From Hyphomonadaceae bacterium (GTDB taxonomy: Bacteria > Pseudomonadota > Alphaproteobacteria > Caulobacterales > Aquidulcibacteraceae): a DNA stretch of 8,290 nt. How positions within the stretch are numbered: position 1 is the stretch's first letter; every line of letters starts with the position of its first letter. The notes below the pieces were generated by a model. It searched no databases. It had not been told where the DNA came from and was given only the letters and a program-made list of their open reading frames with translations. The stretch is taken from positions 278-8,567 of the forward strand of contig DPWD01000359.1 in the NCBI GenBank assembly GCA_003526465.1, read 5' to 3'. Position numbers and translations under genes: made by a program. This document shows positions 1 to 6,418 of this stretch, one piece after another.

Positions 1-831
1 GCGGCCGAGGAATGCAACGTCGCGCAGCCTTCGCTGACGCGGGCCATCAAGCTGCTGGAGGAGGAGCTAGGCGGCGAGCTGTTCCGGCGCGAGCGCAATC
101 TTTCGCACCTGACCGAGCTCGGTCAACGCATGCTGCCCTTGATGCAGCAATGCTACGAAAGTGCCTCGTCGGCGAAATCGCTCGCCAACTCCATAAAGAG
201 CGGGACCGTGGCGCCTGTGCGCATCGCGCTCTCCCGCTCGATGGGCATGGAGGTCCTGATCCCCTACCTTTCCGAGCTGACGCGCGCCTTCAAGGGGCTC
301 GAGCTCAAATTCCTGCGCGGCACGGGCCCGGAGGTCGCCGAGCTCTTGAAGAAGGGCGAGGCCGATCTCGCCCTGGCCGGGCCGCTGGGAGAGAGCTGGG
401 AGCGCCTCGACGTGTGGCCGCTCTTTTCGGAGAGCTTTGCGCTTGCTGTCGATCAGAAGCACCGGCTGGCAGGGCGAAACAAAATCGAGCTCGATGAGCT
501 GAAGCAGGAGCGCTTCCTCGTCCGCGCGTATTGCGAGCAGGCGGCCGAGCTCGAGACGATCCTGCGCGGCCAAGGTGTCGGGCTAGGCGGAGGACACCAC
601 GTCGCCAACGAGAGTGACCTCGCCGCTCTGCTCGGCTGCAACGCCGGCATCGCCATCGTGCCAATGAGCACGGCCATGCACCATCGCCTGAAGCTCGCCA
701 AGGTGGGCAAGCTCGACTTGCGCCGCTCGGTCGCCCTCTATGCGGTCGCCGGGCGCGAGCGCTCACCCGCCGTCACGGCTCTGATCAAGCTCTTGCGCGC
801 GGGCGACTGGAGCGGCTACGGCGCGGCCTGA
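1..831 (+). CDS. LysR-type transcriptional regulator (5' end outside window)
   Basis: A DNA-binding regulator of the LysR family. The reading frame is open from base 1; 276 residues are visible. It starts inside the winged helix-turn-helix: AAEECNVAQPSLTRAIKLLE is the recognition-helix region, followed by GGELFRRER and LTELGQ. Aligned to the other LysR protein here (minus strand, 2470 to 1568), only about 20 N-terminal residues are missing, giving a full length near 296, normal for the family. The rest, from about visible residue 72, is the periplasmic-binding-protein-like effector domain. Visible Cys178, in R-A-Y-C-E, matches Cys198 (R-I-N-C-E) of the other LysR. The ligand and target genes cannot be read. 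The gene converges on the peroxiredoxin-like gene and overlaps its 3' end by 16 bp. The family call is secure; the role is unknown. Confidence 0.93.
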   Translation, partial: AAEECNVAQPSLTRAIKLLEEELGGELFRRERNLSHLTELGQRMLPLMQQCYESASSAKSLANSIKSGTVAPVRIALSRSMGMEVLIPYLSELTRAFKGLELKFLRGTGPEVAELLKKGEADLALAGPLGESWERLDVWPLFSESFALAVDQKHRLAGRNKIELDELKQERFLVRAYCEQAAELETILRGQGVGLGGGHHVANESDLAALLGCNAGIAIVPMSTAMHHRLKLAKVGKLDLRRSVALYAVAGRERSPAVTALIKLLRAGDWSGYGAA

Positions 832-1535
832 GCAGCCTTGCTGATCGCCGCGAGCACATCCTCGGCCTCGATACGCCGCCTGTAGTCGGGATCGACATGG
901 CGCGCGACGATGACACCGTCGCGATCGAGCACGAACGTCGCCGGGATCGGCAGCGTCCAGGCATTGCTGCCCTGTGAAGGCGCGAGGTCGAAGCCAATGT
1001 CCTTAAGAGCGGCGATCAGCTCCTCCCCGAGGAACACGGCGAGCCCGAGCGAGAGCGCGTAGCCGTTGTCCGTGTCGGTCAGCACGGGGAATCCGGCGCC
1101 CGTCTCCTTTTGGAACGTGCTGGTGAACGGCCGGCGGTCGGGCGTGATGGCGATGAAGCTGGCGCCGAGCTGACGTGCCTCGGGCTCGATGCCGACGACG
1201 GCCTTGGTCGCCAGCCGGCAATAGGGGCACCAGTGCCCGCGCAGAAACGCAATCACGGCCGGGCCTTCTCGCAGCAGCGCGTCCAGGGCTACGAGGCGCG
1301 CGTGTTGGTCCGGGAGCACGAAGTTCGGCATCGCCTCACCGACCTGCGGCGCCTGCCCGCCGGCTTCGGCCCGCGCCAGCTTGGCGACGAAGGCTTCCAC
1401 CGCGTCCGTGAATTCCGGGCTCAGTTCGCGCACCTGGTCGGCTATCATGCGCAAGCGCTCGGCCAAGGGCTTGCCCGACGCCATGGCGATGGCGGTGGTC
1501 TTTTCCAATTCGGCGACGAGGGCGTTGGCGGTCAT
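816..1535 (-). CDS. Peroxiredoxin-like (AhpC/TSA, redoxin-fold) protein with CxxC centre
   Basis: A 239-residue thiol protein of the thioredoxin fold, probably cytoplasmic since no signal peptide is visible. Residues 1-60 are a helical N-terminal extension. The redoxin domain runs from about 64 (VGEAMPNFVLPDQ) to the end. The active site is FLRGHWCPYCRLA, Cys103 and Cys106, preceded by the usual beta strand (AVIAFLRG). Downstream are AITPDRRPF, FPVLTDTDNGYALSLGLA and the cis-Pro region LPIPATFVLDRDGVI, all typical of the peroxiredoxin-like group. The CxxC replaces the classical PxxxTxxC peroxidatic motif, so it may act as a thiol reductase or an atypical peroxidase rather than a standard AhpC. 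It lies 32 bp downstream of a LysR gene on the same strand, so the two are probably cotranscribed. No strong ribosome binding site is seen before this ATG, which fits dependence on upstream translation. Confidence 0.9.
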   Translation of the reverse strand: MTANALVAELEKTTAIAMASGKPLAERLRMIADQVRELSPEFTDAVEAFVAKLARAEAGGQAPQVGEAMPNFVLPDQHARLVALDALLREGPAVIAFLRGHWCPYCRLATKAVVGIEPEARQLGASFIAITPDRRPFTSTFQKETGAGFPVLTDTDNGYALSLGLAVFLGEELIAALKDIGFDLAPSQGSNAWTLPIPATFVLDRDGVIVARHVDPDYRRRIEAEDVLAAISKAAQAAP

Positions 1536-1567
1536 GGCGTTCGCGCGAACCTAGCACAAGTTCAGGG

Positions 1568-2470
1568 CTACGCCACCGCGCGCAGCGCGGGAGCGCTCGA
1601 CCAGGAGAAGCTGCGCGCGGCCTTCACAAATGCGCCGACGGCAGGCGAGTGGGGCCGTCCGCGCACGGTCACCAGCGATACGGTGCGGGTGAAATTGGGC
1701 TCGACCAGCGGACGCACCGCGACATCGCTCGGAAACGCATAGCTTTCCGGGAAGAAGCCCCAACCCATGCCGGAGCGGATCATGCCCAGCACCCAATCGT
1801 CGCGCTCGCTGCGGAACACCACGCGCACCGAAACGCCATGGCGGGCGAATTCCTGGCCCGCATAATCGCCCATTTCGCAATTGATGCGGTTGACGTAGGG
1901 TTCGTTCTCCAGATCGGTGATGCGAATATCGCGCTGGTTCGCCAGCCGATGATGGGTCGGCAGCACCGCGACGAAACGCTCCTGGAACAACGGCAGTGCG
2001 TGGAAGCGATCGTCGATCTCACCAGGATAACCGAGAACCCCGATCTCACGCTCGCCTGCGCTCAACTGGTGCATGATCTGCTTGGCGCCGCCATCGGTGA
2101 CGTTGAGATCGACGCCCGCATTGGCGCGCTGGAAGCCGACAATGAAATCGCCCAACAGCGCCGGACTCAGCGTGCACATGGCGCAGATCTTCAGTTCGAC
2201 GTTCTTCATCCGTCCCGCGGATTTGGCGCGCATGCGCGCGGCTTCGGTCTGGGCCTGGATCGATTGCATGTAGGGCAGCATCATGCGTCCGAGTTCTGAG
2301 AGATGGGTCTGACTGCGCTCACGATGGAACAGCCGCCCGCCCCATTCGGCCTCGAGCGCCTGGATGGCGCGGGTGAGCGCCGGCTGGGTGACGTTGCAGC
2401 TCTCGGCCGCGCGGGTGAAGTTCAGCTCCCGCGACAGCGCGAGAAAATAACGGACTTGTTGCATCTCCAT
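1568..2470 (-). CDS. LysR-type transcriptional regulator, likely cotranscribed with the peroxiredoxin-like gene
   Basis: A complete 300-residue LysR regulator, normal family length. The N-terminal winged helix-turn-helix covers about residues 1-60 (MEMQQVRYFLALSRELNFTR, then AAESCNVTQPALTRAI and GGRLFHRER). A linker helix runs to about 88, and the effector-binding domain from 91 to about 288. The first ATG was kept because AGGGG lies 8 nt upstream; a second in-frame ATG two codons in is also possible. Cysteines are notable: Cys25 in the DNA-binding domain, Cys96 and Cys99 as a CxxC in the first strand of the effector domain (KICAMCTLSP), and Cys198 in VNRINCEMGD, near where OxyR has its sensing cysteine. 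OxyR's resolving cysteine has no counterpart here. With a peroxiredoxin-like gene 32 bp downstream, control by thiol redox state is a reasonable inference, but a small-molecule ligand is equally possible. Confidence 0.95.
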   Translation of the reverse strand: MEMQQVRYFLALSRELNFTRAAESCNVTQPALTRAIQALEAEWGGRLFHRERSQTHLSELGRMMLPYMQSIQAQTEAARMRAKSAGRMKNVELKICAMCTLSPALLGDFIVGFQRANAGVDLNVTDGGAKQIMHQLSAGEREIGVLGYPGEIDDRFHALPLFQERFVAVLPTHHRLANQRDIRITDLENEPYVNRINCEMGDYAGQEFARHGVSVRVVFRSERDDWVLGMIRSGMGWGFFPESYAFPSDVAVRPLVEPNFTRTVSLVTVRGRPHSPAVGAFVKAARSFSWSSAPALRAVA

Positions 2471-2588
2471 GGTCTTGACCCCTGCCGACTGGCCGCCGGC
2501 TCACCTTGTGTTTTCGATGCGCTGATCATGGCCGCGTGCAGACAAAAGGGAATTGCGGATCGGGTCTGAGGTGGATGCGGAAAATGCA
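2471..2588 (-). promoter_or_regulatory. Longest intergenic gap; presumed promoter/operator region of the LysR-peroxiredoxin pair
   Basis: This 118-bp stretch between the metallohydrolase stop and the LysR start is the largest non-coding gap in the window and the only internal place with room for a separate minus-strand promoter. It holds an AGGGG ribosome binding site at 2479-2483 for the LysR gene. I see no convincing -35/-10 pair and no hairpin followed by a T-run on the minus strand, so read-through from the upstream operon cannot be excluded. LysR proteins often bind their own promoter at T-N11-A sites, but such short sites cannot be called reliably here. Confidence 0.35.
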
Positions 2589-3407
2589 TCACAACTCCAA
2601 GCTCAGCCCCTGGCGGGCGAAAAAGGCGTTATCGCAGCGGTTCGCCACCACCTCGCCCAAGGCGTCAAGGACTGAATCGGTGCGGTCGGGCTCGTGGTGA
2701 GCGAGCGCCAGAAGCTTGACGCCGGCGCGGCGTTTGAGCCGAAGCCCTTCCTCCCAGGTCGAATGTCCCCAGCCGCGATGGGCGGGCCATTCGGCATCGG
2801 TGAAGGTGGCGTCGCAGATCAGGAGATCGGCGCCCTCGGCGGCGGACGTCAGCCGCTTGTCGGCCTCGGAATCGCCGTGTTCGTGGTCGGTGGCGTAGCA
2901 GAGCTTGCGGCCCCCGGCTTCGACGACGATGGCCGCGCATGCGCCCTGGTGCGAGAGCGCCGCGGTGGTCACGGCGATTCCTGGCGCTGGCGAAAAGCTT
3001 GAGCCAGTCTGGTATTGGCGCAGATCGATCCTCGCCGGCAGCGCGCCTCGGTCGAGCGGAAACAGCGGCGGGCGCAGCACCGAGAACAGCGTCTCGCCAT
3101 CGTCCTCGCCGACGCTCTCGCGCGCGGCGTGAATCAAGACTTGGGTATCGTTGCGCCAGAACGGCGCGAAGTGCGGCAGGCCCATGATATGGTCGAGATG
3201 GAGGTGGCTGATGATGAGATGCGCCTCGACGCCAGCTTTCGCGGCGGCGCGCTTGGCCCCCAGCGCCCGCAAGCCCGAGCCGGCATCGAGGATGAGCCGC
3301 GCGCCCGCGCACTCGACTTCGACGCACATGGTGGCGCCGCCATAGCGAGCGAAGTCTGCGCCCGTCGCCGGAAATGTCCCGCGCGCGCCCCAGAAAGTTA
3401 CGCGCAT
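2589..3407 (-). CDS. Metallo-beta-lactamase-fold metal-dependent hydrolase
   Basis: A 272-residue MBL-fold hydrolase, probably with a dinuclear metal site. The start fits the family exactly: MRVTFWGARGTFPATG, RYGGATMCVEV, then LILDAGSGLRALG. The metal motif SHLHLDHIMGLP supplies His68, His70, Asp72 and His73. Further likely ligands are His153 (LSHQG), Asp174 (YATDHEHGD) or Asp199 (LICDATF), and His237/His238 (LALAHHEP). The GWGHSTWEEGLRLKRRAGV segment is typical of a branch whose members are often annotated as cyclic-nucleotide phosphodiesterase-like or as TaR3-like MBL proteins; relatives also include tRNase Z and PhnP. The substrate is therefore unknown, but a phosphodiester is plausible. 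It starts 4 bp after the NADH dehydrogenase stop, with only a weak ribosome binding site, which suggests translational coupling. It is the last gene of the operon before the 118-bp gap. Confidence 0.9.
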   Translation of the reverse strand: MRVTFWGARGTFPATGADFARYGGATMCVEVECAGARLILDAGSGLRALGAKRAAAKAGVEAHLIISHLHLDHIMGLPHFAPFWRNDTQVLIHAARESVGEDDGETLFSVLRPPLFPLDRGALPARIDLRQYQTGSSFSPAPGIAVTTAALSHQGACAAIVVEAGGRKLCYATDHEHGDSEADKRLTSAAEGADLLICDATFTDAEWPAHRGWGHSTWEEGLRLKRRAGVKLLALAHHEPDRTDSVLDALGEVVANRCDNAFFARQGLSLEL

Positions 3408-3411
3408 GCGC

Positions 3412-4755
3412 TCACGCGGCCGCTCGCCTGGAATCGGCAGCTCTTTGCGGTTCGGCGATGTCGCCAGTGATCAGACGCGCGCCGCGCTCGAAGGTGAGAT
3501 AGGACCAGGCCCAATCGAGCGTCACCGCGATGCGGTTGCGGAAGCCGATCAGGAAATAGACGTGCGCGGCGCTCCAAACCAGCCAGCCGATGAAACCCTT
3601 CAAGTGCAGGCCACGAAAGTCGGCGATCGCAGCCTTGCGACCGATCGTGGCCATTGAACCGTAATCGGCGTAAACGAACGGTCGCGCCTTCTTGCCGCGC
3701 AGCCCACGGGCAATAGCCTTGGCGACGTGCTCGCCTTGTTGCTTGGCGACCGGGGCGACCCCGGGCAGAGGGGCGCCATCCCTTCCCAGCGCCGAGGCGC
3801 AATCACCGATCACGAAAACATTTTCGTGACCCGCAACGCTCAGATCGGCTGCCACGACAACGCGCCCGGCGCGGTCGGACGGCGCGCCAAGCCATCGCGC
3901 CGCCGGCGAGGATTGCACTCCGGCCGCCCAGATCACGCAGCGCGATTCGATGCGCTCGCCGCCCAGGGTGACGCCTTCGGCGTCGCAGGCGCTGACAGCA
4001 TGGCTCAAGCGCACCTCGACGCCGAGTTTTTTCAGGGCGCAACGGGCGTGTTCGGATAGGTCCTCGGGGAAGGCGCCCAACAGGCGCGGCGCGGCCTCAA
4101 CCAGCACGATGCGCGCGCATTGTGGATTGATGCGGCGATAATCGCTGGCGAGCGCTTTTTTCGCCAGTTCGGCGATGGCGCCAGCCATCTCAACGCCGGT
4201 TGGCCCGCCGCCGATGACCACGAACGTCGTGAGCCGCGCCCGTTCTGCCGGATCGTCCTCAAGCTCGGCGCGCTCGAACGCGAGCAGGATGCGCTTCCGA
4301 TGCTCGGTGGCGTCTTCCAGCGTCTTCAAGCCCGGCGCGAAGCGCTCCCATTCGTCGCGGCCGAAATAGGAATGGCGCGCGCCGGTGGCGAGGATGAGGT
4401 AATCGTAGGGCACGCGCCGCTCGCCCAGCCTGACCTGCTGGCATTCCATTTCGATCCCATCAACTTCGCCGAGCACAACATCGGTGTTGCGCTGCTTACG
4501 CACGATGGCGCGAATTGGCGTGGCGATCTGCGTCGGCGCGAGCCCGGCGGTCGCCACTTGATACAAGAGCGGCTGAAACAGATGATGGTTGCGCCGGTCG
4601 ATCAGAGTGACGTGCACGTGAACTCTGGCCAGCGCCTTGGCGGCGCTCAAGCCCCCGAAGCCAGCGCCGACAATGACAACTTTCGGGAGATGCGCCAATT
4701 CCTCGCGCCTTGCCGCTTCTATCGGGCATTCGCAGGCGAGGTCGACATTTTTCAT
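3412..4755 (-). CDS. ndh: Type II NADH:quinone oxidoreductase (NDH-2)
   Basis: A 447-residue FAD enzyme that oxidises NADH and reduces membrane quinone without pumping protons. The FAD-binding fold begins at residue 26 with VVIVGAGFGGLSAAKALA (G30, G32, G35), followed by the acidic end of the second strand (LIDRRNHHLFQPLLYQVA). The second Rossmann fold for NADH has VVIGGGPTGVEMAGAIAELA (179-198) and the LVEAAPRLL acidic strand end. The third FAD contact, NVFVIGDCA, holds Asp318. APVAKQQGEHVAKAI (334-348) is the quinone-site segment. A C-terminal hydrophobic or amphipathic stretch, about 388-410, suits peripheral attachment to the inner membrane. The start sits in a 4-bp ATGA overlap with the upstream small gene, with GAGG just ahead; it adds about 22 residues before the Rossmann fold. 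A rubredoxin reductase-like role is unlikely given the length and quinone motif. In this operon it can reoxidise NADH made by 3-hydroxybutyrate dehydrogenase. Confidence 0.95.
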   Translation of the reverse strand: MKNVDLACECPIEAARREELAHLPKVVIVGAGFGGLSAAKALARVHVHVTLIDRRNHHLFQPLLYQVATAGLAPTQIATPIRAIVRKQRNTDVVLGEVDGIEMECQQVRLGERRVPYDYLILATGARHSYFGRDEWERFAPGLKTLEDATEHRKRILLAFERAELEDDPAERARLTTFVVIGGGPTGVEMAGAIAELAKKALASDYRRINPQCARIVLVEAAPRLLGAFPEDLSEHARCALKKLGVEVRLSHAVSACDAEGVTLGGERIESRCVIWAAGVQSSPAARWLGAPSDRAGRVVVAADLSVAGHENVFVIGDCASALGRDGAPLPGVAPVAKQQGEHVAKAIARGLRGKKARPFVYADYGSMATIGRKAAIADFRGLHLKGFIGWLVWSAAHVYFLIGFRNRIAVTLDWAWSYLTFERGARLITGDIAEPQRAADSRRAAA

Positions 4756-4952
4756 GCTGCCTCAAGCACGTTGGGTACAGCCGTCCGCGCGCTGTCGGCC
4801 AAGAGCGCGGCGCGTCGGACGGCCTTTCCGCGGCGGCCCACGTTAGGGCCCAACGCCGCAATTGGATTCGCGAGCAACTCCATTTCCCGGCAGAGCTTCA
4901 CCACGCCCCAATCCCAGCTGGCATAAGTCCAATCGATGTCGTCGTCGATCAT
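4752..4952 (-). CDS. Small protein of unknown function (66 residues)
   Basis: I do not recognise this protein. It is likely a real gene because its stop overlaps the ndh start by 4 bp (ATGA) and its ATG is preceded at ideal distance by a strong GGAGGA site. The first 15 residues are acidic and aromatic (MIDDDIDWTYASWDW; W8, W13, W15). A helical-looking middle follows (VVKLCREMELLANPIAAL, one Cys at 21). A basic patch, GRRGKAVRRA, spans 39-48, and the tail ends AVPNVLEAA. There is no signal peptide or membrane span. The frame stays open upstream to an ATG at 5042 that overlaps the cyclase stop as ATGA, which would give 96 residues. The extra 30 residues look unstructured and lack a ribosome binding site, so the short form is preferred. 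Its position between a cyclase and NDH-2 suggests an accessory or regulatory role; this is inference. Confidence 0.7.
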   Translation of the reverse strand: MIDDDIDWTYASWDWGVVKLCREMELLANPIAALGPNVGRRGKAVRRAALLADSARTAVPNVLEAA

Positions 4953-4956
4953 GGCT

Positions 4957-4962
4957 TCCTCC
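4957..4962 (-). promoter_or_regulatory. Strong Shine-Dalgarno site deciding the start of the 66-residue protein
   Basis: The minus strand reads GGAGGA-AGCC-ATG, a near-perfect anti-16S match 4-5 nt before the ATG at 4952. It is the best ribosome binding site seen in the window and argues for the short start over the coupled upstream ATG at 5042. Confidence 0.75.
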
Positions 4963-5038
4963 GTTGTCGTGCGCAGAAAATGCCTCGCGCCCAGCGAAAA
5001 CGGAAATGCCGTCTGCCTATCGGCGCGATGCAAGCGGG

Positions 5039-6418
5039 TCATGCCAAGATGACGAGATCGACGGGTTCAGGAGCTCCTTCCACACGCGCGGCGCCGACCT
5101 CTCGCACCACTGACGTTGAGGCGCCCTGCTGCAACGCATGCTCGTGGGCCGTCTTGGTGGCGATGACACGTGCGCGTTCGAGTTTGGCATGCTTTTCCAG
5201 CTTCGCCGCCAGGTTCACGGCGTCGCCGATGACGGTGAACTCCAGACGGTCGTCATGGCCGATGACGCCGTGCACAACCTCGCCGTGGGTGATGGCGATT
5301 GCGACGCCTAGCGGCATCATGCCCGCGCGTGCGCGCTCTGCGGCCCAGGTATCGCCGGCCGCGATCAGGGCGGGCACGGCGGCGAAAGCGTCGGCGGCTT
5401 CCGTCCCGATCCGCTCGCCGCCGCCGAAGCTCACCAGAATGCCGTCGCCCAGATATTTATCGACGCTGCCGCCAGCGGCTTCGATGATCGGCACGAAGCG
5501 GCCCTGATATTCCTGCAGGATCGCGATCACCTGCGCGGGCGCCAGCGTCGCGGCGGCGGCGGAGAAGCCGCGCAGATCGAGGAACATGATCGCCATCGGC
5601 TTCAATTCGCCGTCGCCGGCTTTGAGTTCGGCGCTTGCCATGCGCACCCGTTTGGCCGCGCCAGAGTCCAAGAACCGCGAGAGCTCGCGAGCAGCGGTTT
5701 CCTCCACCGCGGTGCGAATCAAGAGCCCGCGCGCGCGCGACACCGCCAGCGCCAGCACCAGCGTCGTTCCCAAGAGCGCCGCGATCTTCTCCGCCTCCGC
5801 GCCCCAGTGCACCGAAAGGGACGCCATATAGGTCGGATAATCGTTGGTAATCGGTGCTGCTTGAGCCGCGATCAGCACGAGAACGATCCAGCCCATGACC
5901 GCCAACGCGCCGGTGAGGAGCACCTGGGCCACATCGAACCGCAGCGCCCGCAGCGCGATAAGGATGAAGGCATAGAGCAGGGTCGGCGCTTTCAAATAGA
6001 GCGCCGCGGGGGCGTCGTACTGGAGTGTGAAGCTCCAGATAAGCGCCGTCAGCAACAGCATATCCACCGCCGCCGACAAGCTGAGCACGCTCGGCGACAA
6101 CGTCCCAGCGTATGCATGCCTCAGCCGCCAGCTCACGAAGGCGCCATACAGCAGGAGCGCCGCCGGCACCGGCTCAAGCCCCATGGCCATGTCGAAAGCG
6201 GGCCGGCTCGCCAGGTAGAAAATTAAGAACGCAGCCACGCCGGCCAGCTGCACCCAGGCGACCATGATTTCCGAGGTCGCCTCTGCTTCGCGGATGGCGC
6301 GCGCCACGCGCTCGGGCGGCATCGGCGGGTGGGTAAGTTCGCGCCACACATGCCGGAGCGGCTGCACGAACGGTCGATCCGCCAGCGCCCGCCAGGTTCG
6401 CAGTGTCGCATCGTTCAC
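5039..6418 (-). CDS. Membrane-bound class III adenylate cyclase
   Basis: A 459-residue inner-membrane protein predicted to make cAMP from ATP. Residues 1-50 are cytoplasmic. About six membrane segments follow, near 52-71, 85-98, 112-132, 140-157, 165-187 and 211-228, then a short helical transducer (EETAARELSRFLDSGAAKRV). The catalytic domain runs from about 273 to the end. Metal-binding Asp281 sits in IMFLDLRGFS and Asp325 in KYLGDGILVSFG. Lys321 and Thr395 occupy the base-selecting positions, a Lys/Thr pair typical of adenylate rather than guanylate cyclases. Asn402 of GDAVNLAAKLEKH is the conserved ribose-orienting Asn. The transition-state Arg expected four residues later is Lys406. The GTG start overlaps the patatin stop by 4 bp (GTGA) and has no clear ribosome binding site, so translation is probably coupled. 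The input sensed by the membrane part is unknown. Confidence 0.92.
   Translation of the reverse strand: MNDATLRTWRALADRPFVQPLRHVWRELTHPPMPPERVARAIREAEATSEIMVAWVQLAGVAAFLIFYLASRPAFDMAMGLEPVPAALLLYGAFVSWRLRHAYAGTLSPSVLSLSAAVDMLLLTALIWSFTLQYDAPAALYLKAPTLLYAFILIALRALRFDVAQVLLTGALAVMGWIVLVLIAAQAAPITNDYPTYMASLSVHWGAEAEKIAALLGTTLVLALAVSRARGLLIRTAVEETAARELSRFLDSGAAKRVRMASAELKAGDGELKPMAIMFLDLRGFSAAAATLAPAQVIAILQEYQGRFVPIIEAAGGSVDKYLGDGILVSFGGGERIGTEAADAFAAVPALIAAGDTWAAERARAGMMPLGVAIAITHGEVVHGVIGHDDRLEFTVIGDAVNLAAKLEKHAKLERARVIATKTAHEHALQQGASTSVVREVGAARVEGAPEPVDLVILA

Noticed and set aside
1110..1742. Plus-strand open frame of 210 codons opposite the peroxiredoxin-like gene
   Set aside because: Antisense to the CxxC-containing gene; no domain, and an Arg/Gly/Ala composition typical of shadow frames.
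1649..2299. Plus-strand open frame of 216 codons opposite the LysR gene
   Set aside because: The minus-strand frame encodes a complete LysR protein; the antisense translation resembles nothing known.
2471..2588. Possible terminator after the MBL gene
   Set aside because: The only inverted repeat found (CAGAC/GTCTG, about 20-base loop) is weak and is not followed by a T-run.
2665..3327. Minus-strand open frame of 220 codons within the MBL gene
   Set aside because: A frame-shifted shadow of the MBL protein, very Arg-rich, without metal motifs.
4120..4926. Plus-strand open frame of 268 codons opposite ndh
   Set aside because: It lies antisense to strongly conserved NDH-2 motifs, its translation has no domain, and GC-rich DNA commonly leaves long open antisense frames.
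2576..4983. Similar GCATTTTC(C/T)GC elements in two intergenic gaps (2576-2587 and 4972-4983, minus strand)
   Set aside because: The shared core is only 11-12 bases with one mismatch and the two contexts differ; too short to call a repeat or operator without conservation data.
4710..5507. Plus-strand open frame of 265 codons across the cyclase, small gene and ndh start
   Set aside because: It is Ser/Ala/Arg-rich with no recognisable motif, and it crosses three gene boundaries that are well supported on the other strand.
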